Origin: Clostridia bacterium
Lineage (GTDB): Bacteria > Bacillota > Clostridia > Oscillospirales > CAG-272
DNA length: 64,000 nucleotides
Assembly (NCBI GenBank): GCA_017464805.1
Contig: JAFTYE010000016.1
Coordinates: 116,167 to 180,166 of the forward strand
Direction: 5' to 3'
The notes beneath the pieces were generated by a model that worked only from the letters and a program-made list of their open reading frames with translations, searched no databases and was not told the DNA's origin. Shown in pieces: positions 1-8,325 of the stretch. Both the position numbers and the translations under genes were made by a program. The stretch's first letter is position 1, and the number at the start of each line of letters is the position of its first letter.

Positions 1-3000
1 AGGATTGAGAACTCAAAAAAATCGAAGTATACCGTCATCAAAGAATATCTCATAGAAAAATTTTATGGCAAAAAAATAACCTTGTCAGACGGTGTGACTG
101 CGATAATTGACAAGAGAGATGCTCAACATTTGTCGCACAAAGCGGATTCGTTGAGAACAGCCGAGCTGTCAAATTTGTGGCAAATACTGAAAAAGGCGGC
201 GTTTTGGCAAAAGGTTGATAAAGTAAAGCATGATAAATTTGATGCATTTCGTTACTATTCCTTTTCTGTAAAATATGGAGCCGATACGTTCGATATGATA
301 CTAAATGTTGGTAGAGCCAAGAATGACGGCAGCTACCATGTTTACGACATAACGAAAAAACAAAGAGCTGCCAACCGGTCATCTACCGATTTGGCGCGCC
401 CCGTGGGTCACGCGCTTAAAAGCAGCTCTTCTAACAACAGTATACCACAAACCACCGAAAAAAGCAACCCTTCTGCGAAAAAATATTTGTACAAGGACAT
501 TCTTATGCTGGCGCGGGATCAGATCGCGGACTACAAGACGCTGGACGCGCCTGGGCAGAGTGCCGTTCGCATGACCTTGCGGCAGGCATTGGCGCACGGT
601 ATGAGCGAGCAGGATGCTTTGACGTATGCCAGGGTATCCGCCCATACAGGTATCCGTGTCGTGTTTGACAAGGTGGCACTCGCTCGGGATGAAGACACAC
701 AGGAGCTTGTATATGCCGACGGCTTTTACAATCCCCGCGCGAATGAGATTGTCGTGAACCCCGAGGGGAAGAGAAGCGCCGAGGCTTTGCTCGTTCACGA
801 GCTGACGCACGCGATCTATCGGACGGTGGACGGCAGGCTGATCCTTGAACGTGAGGTGCGAAACCTCTCGGAGGCTGAAAAGCAAAAGATCACCAAGCGA
901 TATGCCAAGGTCGGGCAGAGAAGCTCGCTTGTTCTCATGGACGAGATGAACGCGCACTATGCAGAGGGGCTTCTCGCCAACAAAAACACGCTTGCAAGGC
1001 TGATTGATAAGAAGCCTACCCTTCCCAGCAGGATCCTGTCCTTCTTCCGTTCCGCAAAGAAGGATTACGCGCAGGATAAGCGGCTTTCCCGTTCTGCCGA
1101 GAAGCTGCTACGGCATTACAAAACGCTCTTTGACAATTTCAGCGCACAGAACCGCGCCAACCTTGGATTGGAAGCAGTCCGCGTGGAGGATGGGGCAGAT
1201 GAGGGTGTAAGATTTTCTATCCAGGACGGTAAAGTGGTTATAGACACAGACCGTGACATTTTCAAGGGTGTTGATAGAAAAGATTATGGCAGAACAGTCA
1301 GAACATATATGTGCCTACACTTCCGAGGAAAGCAGGTAAATAATGCACTGTTTACTAAGAGAAGCGAACAGGAGTACACACATTCTGGCTACACCCAGAG
1401 TCTTTACGGCAAAGAGGATGGAGTGTACGAGGCGAAAATGAAAGCCTCAACGGAACTTGATAAAATTGTGTCAGCAGGCACTTTTTTGGGTCACGAAGAT
1501 GCAAAGCATCCGCACGAATACAACAAAGGCGGCTATGATCGTTTCGAAATTGTATTCAATCTGGACGGAGAGGACTTCAATGGCGAAATGCTTATTGCCA
1601 TCGGTGAGGACGATAGACGAATTTTTTATGACATTGTAAACATAAAAAGAGGCGACCGCACCTTCACAGAAGAATTATCTGCGCCGATAGCGACCGCCTC
1701 TGACAATAGTATAACCGAAACCGAGCGAAAAAGCAACCCCTCTGACGAAAATTCTTCCGAAAAAAATTCCGAGGGACGGTTTGCCCTCCCCGAGGAGGGT
1801 GGCGTATCGCTCGCAGACAGTCATGCGTATACATATGATGCCTTGGTGAAAAAAGAGGATGTTTCGGTTGTGACATTCCCGACTGAGCTTCCTGTGACGA
1901 AAAAGGGAGAGGTTGACAAAAATGCTGTCGTGGCACGCGGCAGAATCAACGCCAGACAACAGAAAAACCCGAATAACACAGACGAGAGAACTTATGTTCA
2001 TGTCGGTGATATCGGGCTCGATGTATTGCTGAGTAAAAAAGGCATGGTACACGGCATCGCAAGAAGCCAAGAGACAGCTTTTGCGGTTATGAAAATTGGC
2101 GATGTGCTGAAAAACAGCGTCGCCGTGAACGAGCTTAACGGTAGCGCGAAACGAAAGACGGAGATGTCCTATGTGCTTCTCGGTGCTTGCCGCGACAGCG
2201 AGAACCTCTATGTGGTTCGTTCCGTCGTCTCCAAACTCGAAAACGATGTAACGGAAATTGATGTGTACCAACTGGGTGCAGTTAAGGGCAAAAAAACAGA
2301 GACTCCTACATCCGCTCTTGGCGGCACGGGGGTTAAAGAGCAAAATGCCCTTGTGTCCTCGGAGTCCCTTGCTATTAGTATAGCAGATCTTTTGCAGAAT
2401 GTCAAGGATATTCCATTGGCAAATGAGGTATTTTCTGCCGACGTTGCCAAACGACTTGGCGTGAGCAGAACGAAAGGATCTCTTTCGGATGGATTGCGAT
2501 ATGCGCTCCCATCTGCTTCGGACAAGATCGTGATGTCGCGTGGGCAGGTACAGAAGCAAAAGGCGAATTATGCCAGCGATCGGGTGTTCAGCAAAAAAGA
2601 GGTAACGGATGCCCTTGCCGGTATTCCGTTTTTGGAATACATACCGCCCGATGTGCGCGAGGAGTGGAACAGCGAGCTTTGGCTTGGTCTGAATGCTCAT
2701 CTCGATGCAGGCAAGCGCGAGAGCTTTATGGAGCTTATGAGCAAAAGAATCGTCCTTGAATTTGAAGGGTCTGCCATTTCAACAGAGGCTTATGAAGTGA
2801 TCCAAGAATTGAAGGAAGAAAAAACCAAAGAGCGCAAGGCGACGTTCAAAGATACGAACGGAAAAAGCCCCGACGAACGGGAAAAATTGTGGGAAGAATA
2901 CAGGCAAAAGGCTGCGGCAATCGACGAAACAATTGCCGCAGCGTATGAAGATGCCTCGCAACGCTTGACGGAGGATTGGACACGGGAGCAAAAGGAGAAG

Positions 3001-4557
3001 CTCGCCGAGGATATTCAAACGCAGCTTAACAATCTTCTTGAACAAGGTGAGAAATCCGTAAAGGCAAAGCTGGAAGAAAAGTTTGACGCCTCTGATGCCG
3101 GCAAGTGGAAGGCACGGTATGATGAGGGGGCACAGCGAAACAAGCTGCTTGGGCAGATCGCGTTTTCCGCACTTCGCATAAGGGATTTGAAGCTTGGCAA
3201 ATTTGCTAATTCCACGCAGGCGGACAGCGACGTTTTCAAGAAATGCATCCAAGATCTTTCCAAAATACAGTTCCGTGGAAATGTGATCAATGCAAAAGCT
3301 GTTCGCGGTTATATTGCCGATCTCTCTAAATGGTACACCTCGAAAGAGACCAAGGCAATGCTGGGATACGGAAACGGCGAAATGGATTCGCCCGATCTAT
3401 GGTTGCAGGATATAGCGGACAAGCTGGAAGCCTTGGCAAAGGGGACGATCAAAGAAGAGTCCGTTATGAAGCAGATTTCGGATATTGTAGAAAAAGCGTT
3501 GTCGCAAAAGGGAAACATTGGGGAAAAGTACAATCAAAAGCAAATTTCCCATGTTCCGAAAAAAATAGCGGATCTTGTATCAAGAGCTTCCGACGGAAAG
3601 ATCGATGTTTCTAAAAAGCACATTGCATTGAATGGCGATGATATATGGCATGAATATCAAAACCATAACGATAGCAAACAGGAAAGCGGAAGAGGGCAGG
3701 TTGCTTTTACACAGGAAACGATGGCGGAAGCCATTGCGGCTCTGTATGCCCCTGATATGGTTGAGGCTGTATTTACGGATCAAAACAATCCAACCCAACG
3801 ACAGAGCTTTGCCTATGCAAAAAAGTCCGCCGACGGTCACTACATTGTGGTAGAGGCAATCGGCGGAAAGTATAATCCAAACATTGTTCCGGTTATGGTT
3901 TTGCAATTCAGTGAGAGTAAGTGGAACGATATGATGGCATCGGGAAAAACGCTTGGTGAGTTGTTTTTTGAATATGATCACAAAAAACTTGATGCGCTTG
4001 ATATCAGGTTCAACAAAAAGAACCGAGTTATTGCGGCGCAATTTGCTTCAAATGAAGCCATTGCAAATACTCCGCATTCTCCTCGGTTCGATGATAGTAT
4101 ATCACAAACAAAGGAAAATGTCAATAGTAATACATTCTTCGAATCGGGATCAACGATAGAACGCGGCAGACTTACGTCTGCCGCGTTCTATATTCCGCTT
4201 TTAGTGCAAAAATCCCTCGATGATGACCTCCTCGGCCTCGCTTTCGCTCATGCCGAAGGTCATCAGTTTGGTCAGCTGATCGTTGTTGATCTTGCCGATG
4301 GCCGCCTCATGGACCAGCTGGGCATCGCTGTGGTTGGCACAGATCTCGGGTACCGAACGAACGGTTGCCTCGTCCATAATGATCGAGTCGCACTGCACGT
4401 GTGCGCGGCATGCCGCGTTACCCGTTACCACAGGGTGGAAGATCTGTACGGAGTTGTCCTTGGCAATGCTGCGGGAAATCACCTGCGTGCCGGCGTCCGT
4501 GCCGTTCAGGATGATCTCCACGTCGCTGTCAGCTGTCTGGTTTCCATGGGTCATTAA
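1..4557 (+). CDS. 5'-truncated polyvalent mobile-element protein (metallopeptidase plus PBECR-like nuclease modules)
   Basis: The frame is open from base 1, so the true start lies left of the window. Seen in order: a small beta-rich module (to about 420) resembling the phage Barnase/EndoU/ColicinE5/RelE-like (PBECR) superfamily; a metallopeptidase-like stretch with HELTH at 796-810; a second PBECR-like module (about 1210-1690); a third related module (about 1800-2340); a long charged helical region (about 2770-3530); a fourth PBECR-like module (about 3590-4080). A linker of the form NSIxxTxxKSNPS recurs at 421-480 and 1699-1746, with a partial copy at 4090-4125. Such multi-domain proteins are known from prophages and conjugative elements, where they are thought to enter the recipient with the DNA. 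The native end is probably near 4130-4200: the frame then crosses a perfect hairpin and runs about 357 bases antisense to sufB before a stop. Module assignments are by pattern only; no other element genes are visible. Confidence 0.6.
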   Translation, partial: RIENSKKSKYTVIKEYLIEKFYGKKITLSDGVTAIIDKRDAQHLSHKADSLRTAELSNLWQILKKAAFWQKVDKVKHDKFDAFRYYSFSVKYGADTFDMILNVGRAKNDGSYHVYDITKKQRAANRSSTDLARPVGHALKSSSSNNSIPQTTEKSNPSAKKYLYKDILMLARDQIADYKTLDAPGQSAVRMTLRQALAHGMSEQDALTYARVSAHTGIRVVFDKVALARDEDTQELVYADGFYNPRANEIVVNPEGKRSAEALLVHELTHAIYRTVDGRLILEREVRNLSEAEKQKITKRYAKVGQRSSLVLMDEMNAHYAEGLLANKNTLARLIDKKPTLPSRILSFFRSAKKDYAQDKRLSRSAEKLLRHYKTLFDNFSAQNRANLGLEAVRVEDGADEGVRFSIQDGKVVIDTDRDIFKGVDRKDYGRTVRTYMCLHFRGKQVNNALFTKRSEQEYTHSGYTQSLYGKEDGVYEAKMKASTELDKIVSAGTFLGHEDAKHPHEYNKGGYDRFEIVFNLDGEDFNGEMLIAIGEDDRRIFYDIVNIKRGDRTFTEELSAPIATASDNSITETERKSNPSDENSSEKNSEGRFALPEEGGVSLADSHAYTYDALVKKEDVSVVTFPTELPVTKKGEVDKNAVVARGRINARQQKNPNNTDERTYVHVGDIGLDVLLSKKGMVHGIARSQETAFAVMKIGDVLKNSVAVNELNGSAKRKTEMSYVLLGACRDSENLYVVRSVVSKLENDVTEIDVYQLGAVKGKKTETPTSALGGTGVKEQNALVSSESLAISIADLLQNVKDIPLANEVFSADVAKRLGVSRTKGSLSDGLRYALPSASDKIVMSRGQVQKQKANYASDRVFSKKEVTDALAGIPFLEYIPPDVREEWNSELWLGLNAHLDAGKRESFMELMSKRIVLEFEGSAISTEAYEVIQELKEEKTKERKATFKDTNGKSPDEREKLWEEYRQKAAAIDETIAAAYEDASQRLTEDWTREQKEKLAEDIQTQLNNLLEQGEKSVKAKLEEKFDASDAGKWKARYDEGAQRNKLLGQIAFSALRIRDLKLGKFANSTQADSDVFKKCIQDLSKIQFRGNVINAKAVRGYIADLSKWYTSKETKAMLGYGNGEMDSPDLWLQDIADKLEALAKGTIKEESVMKQISDIVEKALSQKGNIGEKYNQKQISHVPKKIADLVSRASDGKIDVSKKHIALNGDDIWHEYQNHNDSKQESGRGQVAFTQETMAEAIAALYAPDMVEAVFTDQNNPTQRQSFAYAKKSADGHYIVVEAIGGKYNPNIVPVMVLQFSESKWNDMMASGKTLGELFFEYDHKKLDALDIRFNKKNRVIAAQFASNEAIANTPHSPRFDDSISQTKENVNSNTFFESGSTIERGRLTSAAFYIPLLVQKSLDDDLLGLAFAHAEGHQFGQLIVVDLADGRLMDQLGIAVVGTDLGYRTNGCLVHNDRVALHVCAACRVTRYHRVEDLYGVVLGNAAGNHLRAGVRAVQDDLHVAVSCLVSMGH
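4157..4190. terminator. Perfect 15-bp hairpin between the element-type ORF and sufB
   Basis: Arms 4157-4171 and 4176-4190 are exact reverse complements with a 4-base loop. It lies 10 bases beyond the sufB stop, so it can end the sufCB message. Neither side has a strong U-tract. The plus-strand ORF reads straight through it. Confidence 0.6.
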
Positions 4558-5127
4558 ACGCTCGGTCAGTACCAGTTTCGCACCCGCCTCTACGGTGGCC
4601 ACGGTTTTGCGCTTGGTCGAATCCACGCCGCGGATCTGTACCATCTCCATCTCACAAAAGGAGCCTTCTGCCAAATAAACGATCGTTTCGGGGTTCAGAA
4701 TGCGCTCGCCCGTTCCATCACCGTCACCGTAGTGCTTTTCCACGTACTTGACACGCGCATTCTTACCTACGTGGAAGGTGTGGATGCCGTCGTGCTCGCT
4801 GTTTTGATCGCCGCAGTTGTGAATGCCGCAACCCGCAATGATGAGAACGTCCGCTCCCTCACCGATATAGAAATCGTTGTAGACCATATCGTTCATTCCA
4901 CTCTCGGTCAAAATGACGGGGATATGCACGCTTTCGTTCTTGGTGTTCGGCTTGATGATGATGTCAATGCCGGGCTTGTCTGTCTTGGACTCGATCTGGA
5001 TGTTCGCGCTTGAGGAACGCGACAAGGATTGTCCGTTCTTGCGGATGTTGTACGCCCCCTCGGGGATCTTGTGCAGATCGGCCACAGACTCCAAAAGGGA
5101 AAGGTCGATCTTGTTCATTTCTGCCAT
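4201..5127 (-). CDS. sufB: SufB/SufD-family Fe-S scaffold subunit (short, SmsB-like)
   Basis: Core subunit of a SUF-type iron-sulfur cluster assembly ATPase complex in the cytosol. At 308 residues it is much shorter than E. coli SufB (about 495): the N-terminal extension is missing and essentially the beta-helix core plus C-terminal helices remain. The C-terminal part retains the family pattern around AQLVHEAAIGKI and the closing E-rich helix. It starts three bases after the sufC stop, so the pair form an operon. No sufS, sufU or sufD accompanies them, matching the minimal two-component SUF systems described in archaea and anaerobic Firmicutes. Scaffold or persulfide-accepting residues cannot be assigned from sequence alone. 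Confidence 0.9.
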   Translation of the reverse strand: MAEMNKIDLSLLESVADLHKIPEGAYNIRKNGQSLSRSSSANIQIESKTDKPGIDIIIKPNTKNESVHIPVILTESGMNDMVYNDFYIGEGADVLIIAGCGIHNCGDQNSEHDGIHTFHVGKNARVKYVEKHYGDGDGTGERILNPETIVYLAEGSFCEMEMVQIRGVDSTKRKTVATVEAGAKLVLTERLMTHGNQTADSDVEIILNGTDAGTQVISRSIAKDNSVQIFHPVVTGNAACRAHVQCDSIIMDEATVRSVPEICANHSDAQLVHEAAIGKINNDQLTKLMTFGMSESEAEEVIIEGFLH

Positions 5128-5130
5128 GAT

Positions 5131-5871
5131 TTAACCCCCATTTTTGGAATTGCTACGAAAGTTGCAGTTGCTCGTCACCTGCGATAGGAGCTTCGGGAAG
5201 ACATCATCCTTCGGGCCGAATTCCTTGATTTTGCCGTCTGCCAGCACCAGAATGTCGTCTGCGAGCTGCATGATACGCTCCTGGTGAGAGATGATGATGG
5301 TGCTCTCGTGGCGGCTCTCGGAAATGGAACGGAAGGATTTGATCAGCATGGCAAAGCTCCACAGGTCGATGCCCGCTTCGGGCTCGTCGTAAATGGCCAG
5401 ACGGAGCTTGCGCGCCATCAGTGTGGCGATCTCGATGCGTTTGACCTCACCGCCCGACAGGGAAGAATCCACCTCGCGGTTGAGGTAGTCGGCAGAGCAA
5501 AGGCCCACATTTGTGAGATAGGCACAGCACTCGTCCTCGGGCAGCTCGCTGCCGTGCGCTAGACTCAAAAGGCGGCGCACTGTCAGCCCCTTGAATCGGG
5601 GCGGCTGCTGGAAGGCGTAACCGATGCCGCGCTTTGCACGCTCCTCGATCGGCAGATCGGTGATGTCCTCACCGTCAAGGTATATGCGACCCGAGGTCGG
5701 CTTTTCAATGCCCATGATCAGCTTGGCGATGGTGGACTTGCCGCCGCCGTTCGGGCCCGTGATCACGATGAATCTACCGCTGTCCAGAGTCAGGGAAATA
5801 TTATCGATAATGTCATGCTTGCCACCGTCGGCAGACGGTACGCAAAAGCTTACTTTTTTCAATTCCAGCAT
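5131..5871 (-). CDS. sufC: SufC, ABC-type ATPase of the SUF system
   Basis: Soluble ABC ATPase that powers Fe-S assembly with SufB. All ABC motifs are visible in 246 residues: Walker A GPNGGGKS (39-46), Q-loop FQQP (87-90), signature LSGGE (138-142), Walker B ending YDEPEAGID (161-169) and the switch His in IISHQE (His196). Length and motif order are normal for SufC. First gene of the sufCB operon; a promoter lies about 35-60 bases upstream. No regulator gene of the SufR or IscR type is adjacent. Confidence 0.95.
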   Translation of the reverse strand: MLELKKVSFCVPSADGGKHDIIDNISLTLDSGRFIVITGPNGGGKSTIAKLIMGIEKPTSGRIYLDGEDITDLPIEERAKRGIGYAFQQPPRFKGLTVRRLLSLAHGSELPEDECCAYLTNVGLCSADYLNREVDSSLSGGEVKRIEIATLMARKLRLAIYDEPEAGIDLWSFAMLIKSFRSISESRHESTIIISHQERIMQLADDILVLADGKIKEFGPKDDVFPKLLSQVTSNCNFRSNSKNGG

Positions 5872-5904
5872 ATATATTACCTTCTTTTACTTCTTGGCAA
5901 CTTT

Positions 5905-5933
5905 ATTGTAGCATAAAGCGAAAAAAAAGTCTA
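5905..5933 (-). promoter_or_regulatory. Sigma-A type promoter of sufCB
   Basis: On the minus strand TAGACT (5933-5928), 17-base spacer, TACAAT (5910-5905), upstream of sufC. The -35 matches consensus at four of six positions. Confidence 0.6.
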
Positions 5934-5970
5934 GACTTTTTTGGAAATTTCATGTCTTCTTCCCAATGAC

Positions 5971-5999
5971 TTGACAAATTCCGTAAAAAAAGCTACAAT
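5971..5999 (+). promoter_or_regulatory. Sigma-A promoter of luxS-mtnN
   Basis: TTGACA (5971-5976), 17-base spacer, TACAAT (5994-5999), followed by a GGAG ribosome binding site and the luxS start at 6028. It is divergent from the sufC promoter about 40 bases away. Confidence 0.85.
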
Positions 6000-6027
6000 A
6001 AAAGACGAAATTGTAAAGGAGTACACC

Positions 6028-6501
6028 ATGAATATACAGAAAATTGAAAGTTTTGAGGTCGATCATACCCGCCTTGTGCCGGGCATGTACATCTCCCGCG
6101 TGGACGGGGACGTAACCACCTTTGATCTTCGCACCCGCCGCCCCAACGCAGGGGATTATATGGATAACGCCACCATGCACACCCTTGAGCACTTGTTTGC
6201 TACCTATATTCGAAACTCTAACATTGGCCAAGCCGTCCTCTACTTTGGCCCGATGGGCTGCCAGACGGGCTTTTACCTGCTTATGCGCAATACGACTCCT
6301 GTGACCGTTTACCGTGAGGTGCTTGCCGTTCTTCGCAAGATCCTATCCCACGAGGGGGAGGTGTTCGGTGCCAGCGAGGTGGAATGCGGCAACTATCGCA
6401 ACCTAACTCTTGAAGCCGCTAAGACCGAAGCAAAACGCTATCTCAATATTCTGGAGGCACGCGGTGAAACAGATTTTAGTTACGAAGGAGAAAGGACATG
6501 A
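6028..6501 (+). CDS. luxS: S-ribosylhomocysteine lyase LuxS
   Basis: Cleaves S-ribosylhomocysteine to homocysteine and DPD, the AI-2 precursor, in the activated methyl cycle. The 157-residue protein carries the metal ligands HTLEH (His51, His55) and Cys120 in ECGNYRNL, plus the catalytic Cys78 in GPMGCQTGF. I take the ATG at 6028, preceded by AAAGGAG, rather than an upstream in-frame start that would lie before the promoter. The stop overlaps the mtnN start by four bases (ATGA), so the two enzymes of successive steps are translationally coupled. Confidence 0.97.
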   Translation: MNIQKIESFEVDHTRLVPGMYISRVDGDVTTFDLRTRRPNAGDYMDNATMHTLEHLFATYIRNSNIGQAVLYFGPMGCQTGFYLLMRNTTPVTVYREVLAVLRKILSHEGEVFGASEVECGNYRNLTLEAAKTEAKRYLNILEARGETDFSYEGERT

Positions 6502-7187
6502 TCGGAATTATCGGTGCTATGAGCGTGGAAACCGAGGCACTTTGCGCCGCCCTCTGCGACCCCAAAAGCCGGACTGTCAGCGGTATCACCTACACAAGCG
6601 GAACTCTGGAGGGGCAAGAGGTTGTCATCGCCACCTGCGGAGTCGGGAAGGTGTATGCCGCCATCTGTACCCAGACGATGATCCTTATCTATCAGCCCAC
6701 CCTCATCATCAACACGGGTGTGGGCGGAACGCTTACCGAAAAGCTCGGCATCGGGGACGTGGCTGTCGCCACGGCCCTCGTTCAGCACGATATGGACACC
6801 TCGGCAATCGGTGATCCTGTCGGTCTCGTGTCTGGCATAAACAGGATTTATTTCGAGGCAGACCCAAAAACTGTCGACAAGCTCGCCTATTGCGTGACAG
6901 CCTGCAGTATGCACGCGGAGCGCGGTGTCATTGCCTCGGGAGACCAGTTTGTTGCCTCGCGTGAGCGTAAGGAATTTATTACAACTACCTTCGGTGCCAT
7001 TGCCTGTGAAATGGAAGGTGCGGCTGTCGCTCACGTTGCGACCGTTAATGGTTTGCCGTTTGCCGCAGTCCGTGCCATCTCGGATGAGGCGGACGGACAT
7101 GCTACCGTCGATTTCCCGACCTTCGCCGCACATGCGGCTGAAAACTCGGTCGCGGTGCTTCGTCGTTTCCTTGCCACGCTCGGATAA
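6498..7187 (+). CDS. mtnN: 5'-methylthioadenosine/S-adenosylhomocysteine nucleosidase
   Basis: Hydrolyses MTA and SAH to adenine plus the thioribose; the SAH product feeds LuxS directly, which fits the luxS-mtnN order. At 229 residues it has normal family length. Residues that match the catalytic set of the E. coli enzyme are Glu11 (SVETEAL), Glu173 in CEMEGAAVA and Asp196 in RAISDEADG. A GERKG-type ribosome binding site inside the end of luxS precedes the start. Soluble, no signal peptide. Confidence 0.96.
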   Translation: MIGIIGAMSVETEALCAALCDPKSRTVSGITYTSGTLEGQEVVIATCGVGKVYAAICTQTMILIYQPTLIINTGVGGTLTEKLGIGDVAVATALVQHDMDTSAIGDPVGLVSGINRIYFEADPKTVDKLAYCVTACSMHAERGVIASGDQFVASRERKEFITTTFGAIACEMEGAAVAHVATVNGLPFAAVRAISDEADGHATVDFPTFAAHAAENSVAVLRRFLATLG

Positions 7188-7219
7188 CTTTTGAATTTTT
7201 TCGACGAAAGGGAAGTGGT

Positions 7220-8068
7220 ATGAAAAAAAGGTTTCATTCAAGCAGCAGCATTTCACTGGTCATCATGGTCGTCGTTATGCTCCTGATCATCGCAGGCATT
7301 ATTGCTTTCAATGTTTTTTTTCAAACGCGAAACGATTGGAAAACGATCGGTGCGGATCTCATATCATCGCTGATGTCAGCAATCACCGTCAGCTTGATTA
7401 TCGGCACCTTCACCAAAATTATATCGGACAACATTCTGAAAATTGAAAAAAACGATCGCTGGTTAAAGTCTTTTGGTGTGGATAAGATCGGTGGCGGAAA
7501 ATCGACACACAAGGATACGCTTGAACTTTTTGGTAACCCATATAAGCAACACTATCCAAAGGAGATCAAGTTGTTCTTCATAACAGGAAATGGATTTTTG
7601 GCTCATTTCCAAAAAGAGATTGAGCATTATCTCCAACAACCAAATACCACCCTTAAAATACTTCTTGTCGATTATAGGGAAGAGAATGCTACCTATTTGA
7701 AGCGCATGGAGGACATATGCCCCCAAAAAGGAAACGGGTACGTTGATCAGATATTAAAAGAAAGCATCCCTGTTTTGAAGAAGATCCTCAAAAATACACA
7801 GATTGATCCCTCCAAAATTCAGCTCCGCTTCTTCAAGGATGAATATCGTTATAATTATCGTATTGCCAAATATGTTGATGAGGAAAATGTTCATCTGAAA
7901 TGTTGGTGGAACATTCAACCCTTTAACAGGGATGCTGTTGATCTGTCGATCATGCTCCATGGTGCGTATGTAAGTGACCTTCCGTCTGATGGCAATGTGG
8001 TGACCTGCTTGGATGATGGCTTTGATTACATTTTTGAAAAATATAAGGATACGCAATACAAATTTTAG
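7220..8068 (+). CDS. Two-TM membrane protein with cytosolic domain, function unknown
   Basis: I do not recognise this 282-residue protein with certainty. It has two hydrophobic segments (about residues 11-33 and 43-65) and then a soluble region of about 215 residues with alternating beta and alpha stretches, including a KEIKLFFITGNG strand-turn and a conserved-looking CWWNIQPFNRDAVDLSI region. The layout recalls membrane-anchored PLD-like or stress/defence effector proteins, but no HKD motif is seen. Base composition is more AT-rich than the flanking genes, which suggests acquisition. It follows mtnN by 32 bases with a GAAAGGGA ribosome binding site and faces the glmM unit, sharing its terminator. 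Confidence 0.7.
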   Translation: MKKRFHSSSSISLVIMVVVMLLIIAGIIAFNVFFQTRNDWKTIGADLISSLMSAITVSLIIGTFTKIISDNILKIEKNDRWLKSFGVDKIGGGKSTHKDTLELFGNPYKQHYPKEIKLFFITGNGFLAHFQKEIEHYLQQPNTTLKILLVDYREENATYLKRMEDICPQKGNGYVDQILKESIPVLKKILKNTQIDPSKIQLRFFKDEYRYNYRIAKYVDEENVHLKCWWNIQPFNRDAVDLSIMLHGAYVSDLPSDGNVVTCLDDGFDYIFEKYKDTQYKF

Positions 8069-8077
8069 AAATAAGAT

Positions 8078-8125
8078 AAAGGTCCCACCGTTCTTTGCCT
8101 TACGGGAAAGCACGGTGGGACCTTT
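8078..8125. terminator. Bidirectional terminator between the two-TM gene and the glmM unit
   Basis: Arms 8078-8091 and 8112-8125 form a perfect 14-bp stem around a 20-base loop that can pair further. On the minus strand the stem is followed by a U-rich stretch, so it can end the glmM/ribozyme transcript; on the plus strand the T-run is weaker. Confidence 0.8.
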
Positions 8126-8268
8126 CTGTCTTGCTTGAAATGTCCGTACATTTTGTCTGTCGGTTGCCCGACGGCTTTGTAGCACGGTACGGTCCATTCG
8201 ACCGAGGAGATGTCCGCCGAAATTTCGATAATCTCCTACCTCGTCAACCGCCGTGGCGGTCTGGCGCT
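8126..8268 (-). ncRNA. glmS-type self-cleaving ribozyme in a 3' untranslated position
   Basis: Read on the minus strand, the segment opens with AUAGCGCCAGA, the cleavage-site signature of glmS ribozymes (cut expected between A8268 and G8267). It continues with GGUUGACGAGG, then GGAGAUUAUCGAAAUUUCGG followed by CGGACAUCUCC, which match the conserved P2/P2.1/P2.2/P3 core very closely. The distal part has AGCCGUCGG with a GCAA-capped hairpin and a second hairpin AAAUGU-ACGG-ACAUUU, as expected for the P4 region. The family senses glucosamine-6-phosphate as cofactor and normally sits in the 5' leader of glmS. Here it follows glmM and an acyltransferase gene and is followed at once by a terminator and a convergent gene; no glmS lies downstream. 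Confidence 0.9.
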
Positions 8269-8305
8269 ATCATTGCCCGGATTTTCGGGGTTGTTTTTCT
8301 GCTGT

Positions 8306-8324
8306 GGCCCTTGGTGCCAAGGCC
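8306..8324 (-). other. Hairpin between the acyltransferase stop and the ribozyme
   Basis: On the minus strand GGCCUUGG and CCAAGGGCC pair with one bulged G, two bases after the stop codon. It has no U-tract. If the ribozyme cleaves, this would be one of the last structured elements of the upstream fragment. Confidence 0.5.
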
Positions 8325-8325
8325 T

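Noticed and set aside
1675-2700. 341-codon minus-strand open frame inside the polyvalent protein gene
   Set aside because: Antisense to a frame with clear domain motifs, no ribosome binding site, and a translation without recognisable pattern.
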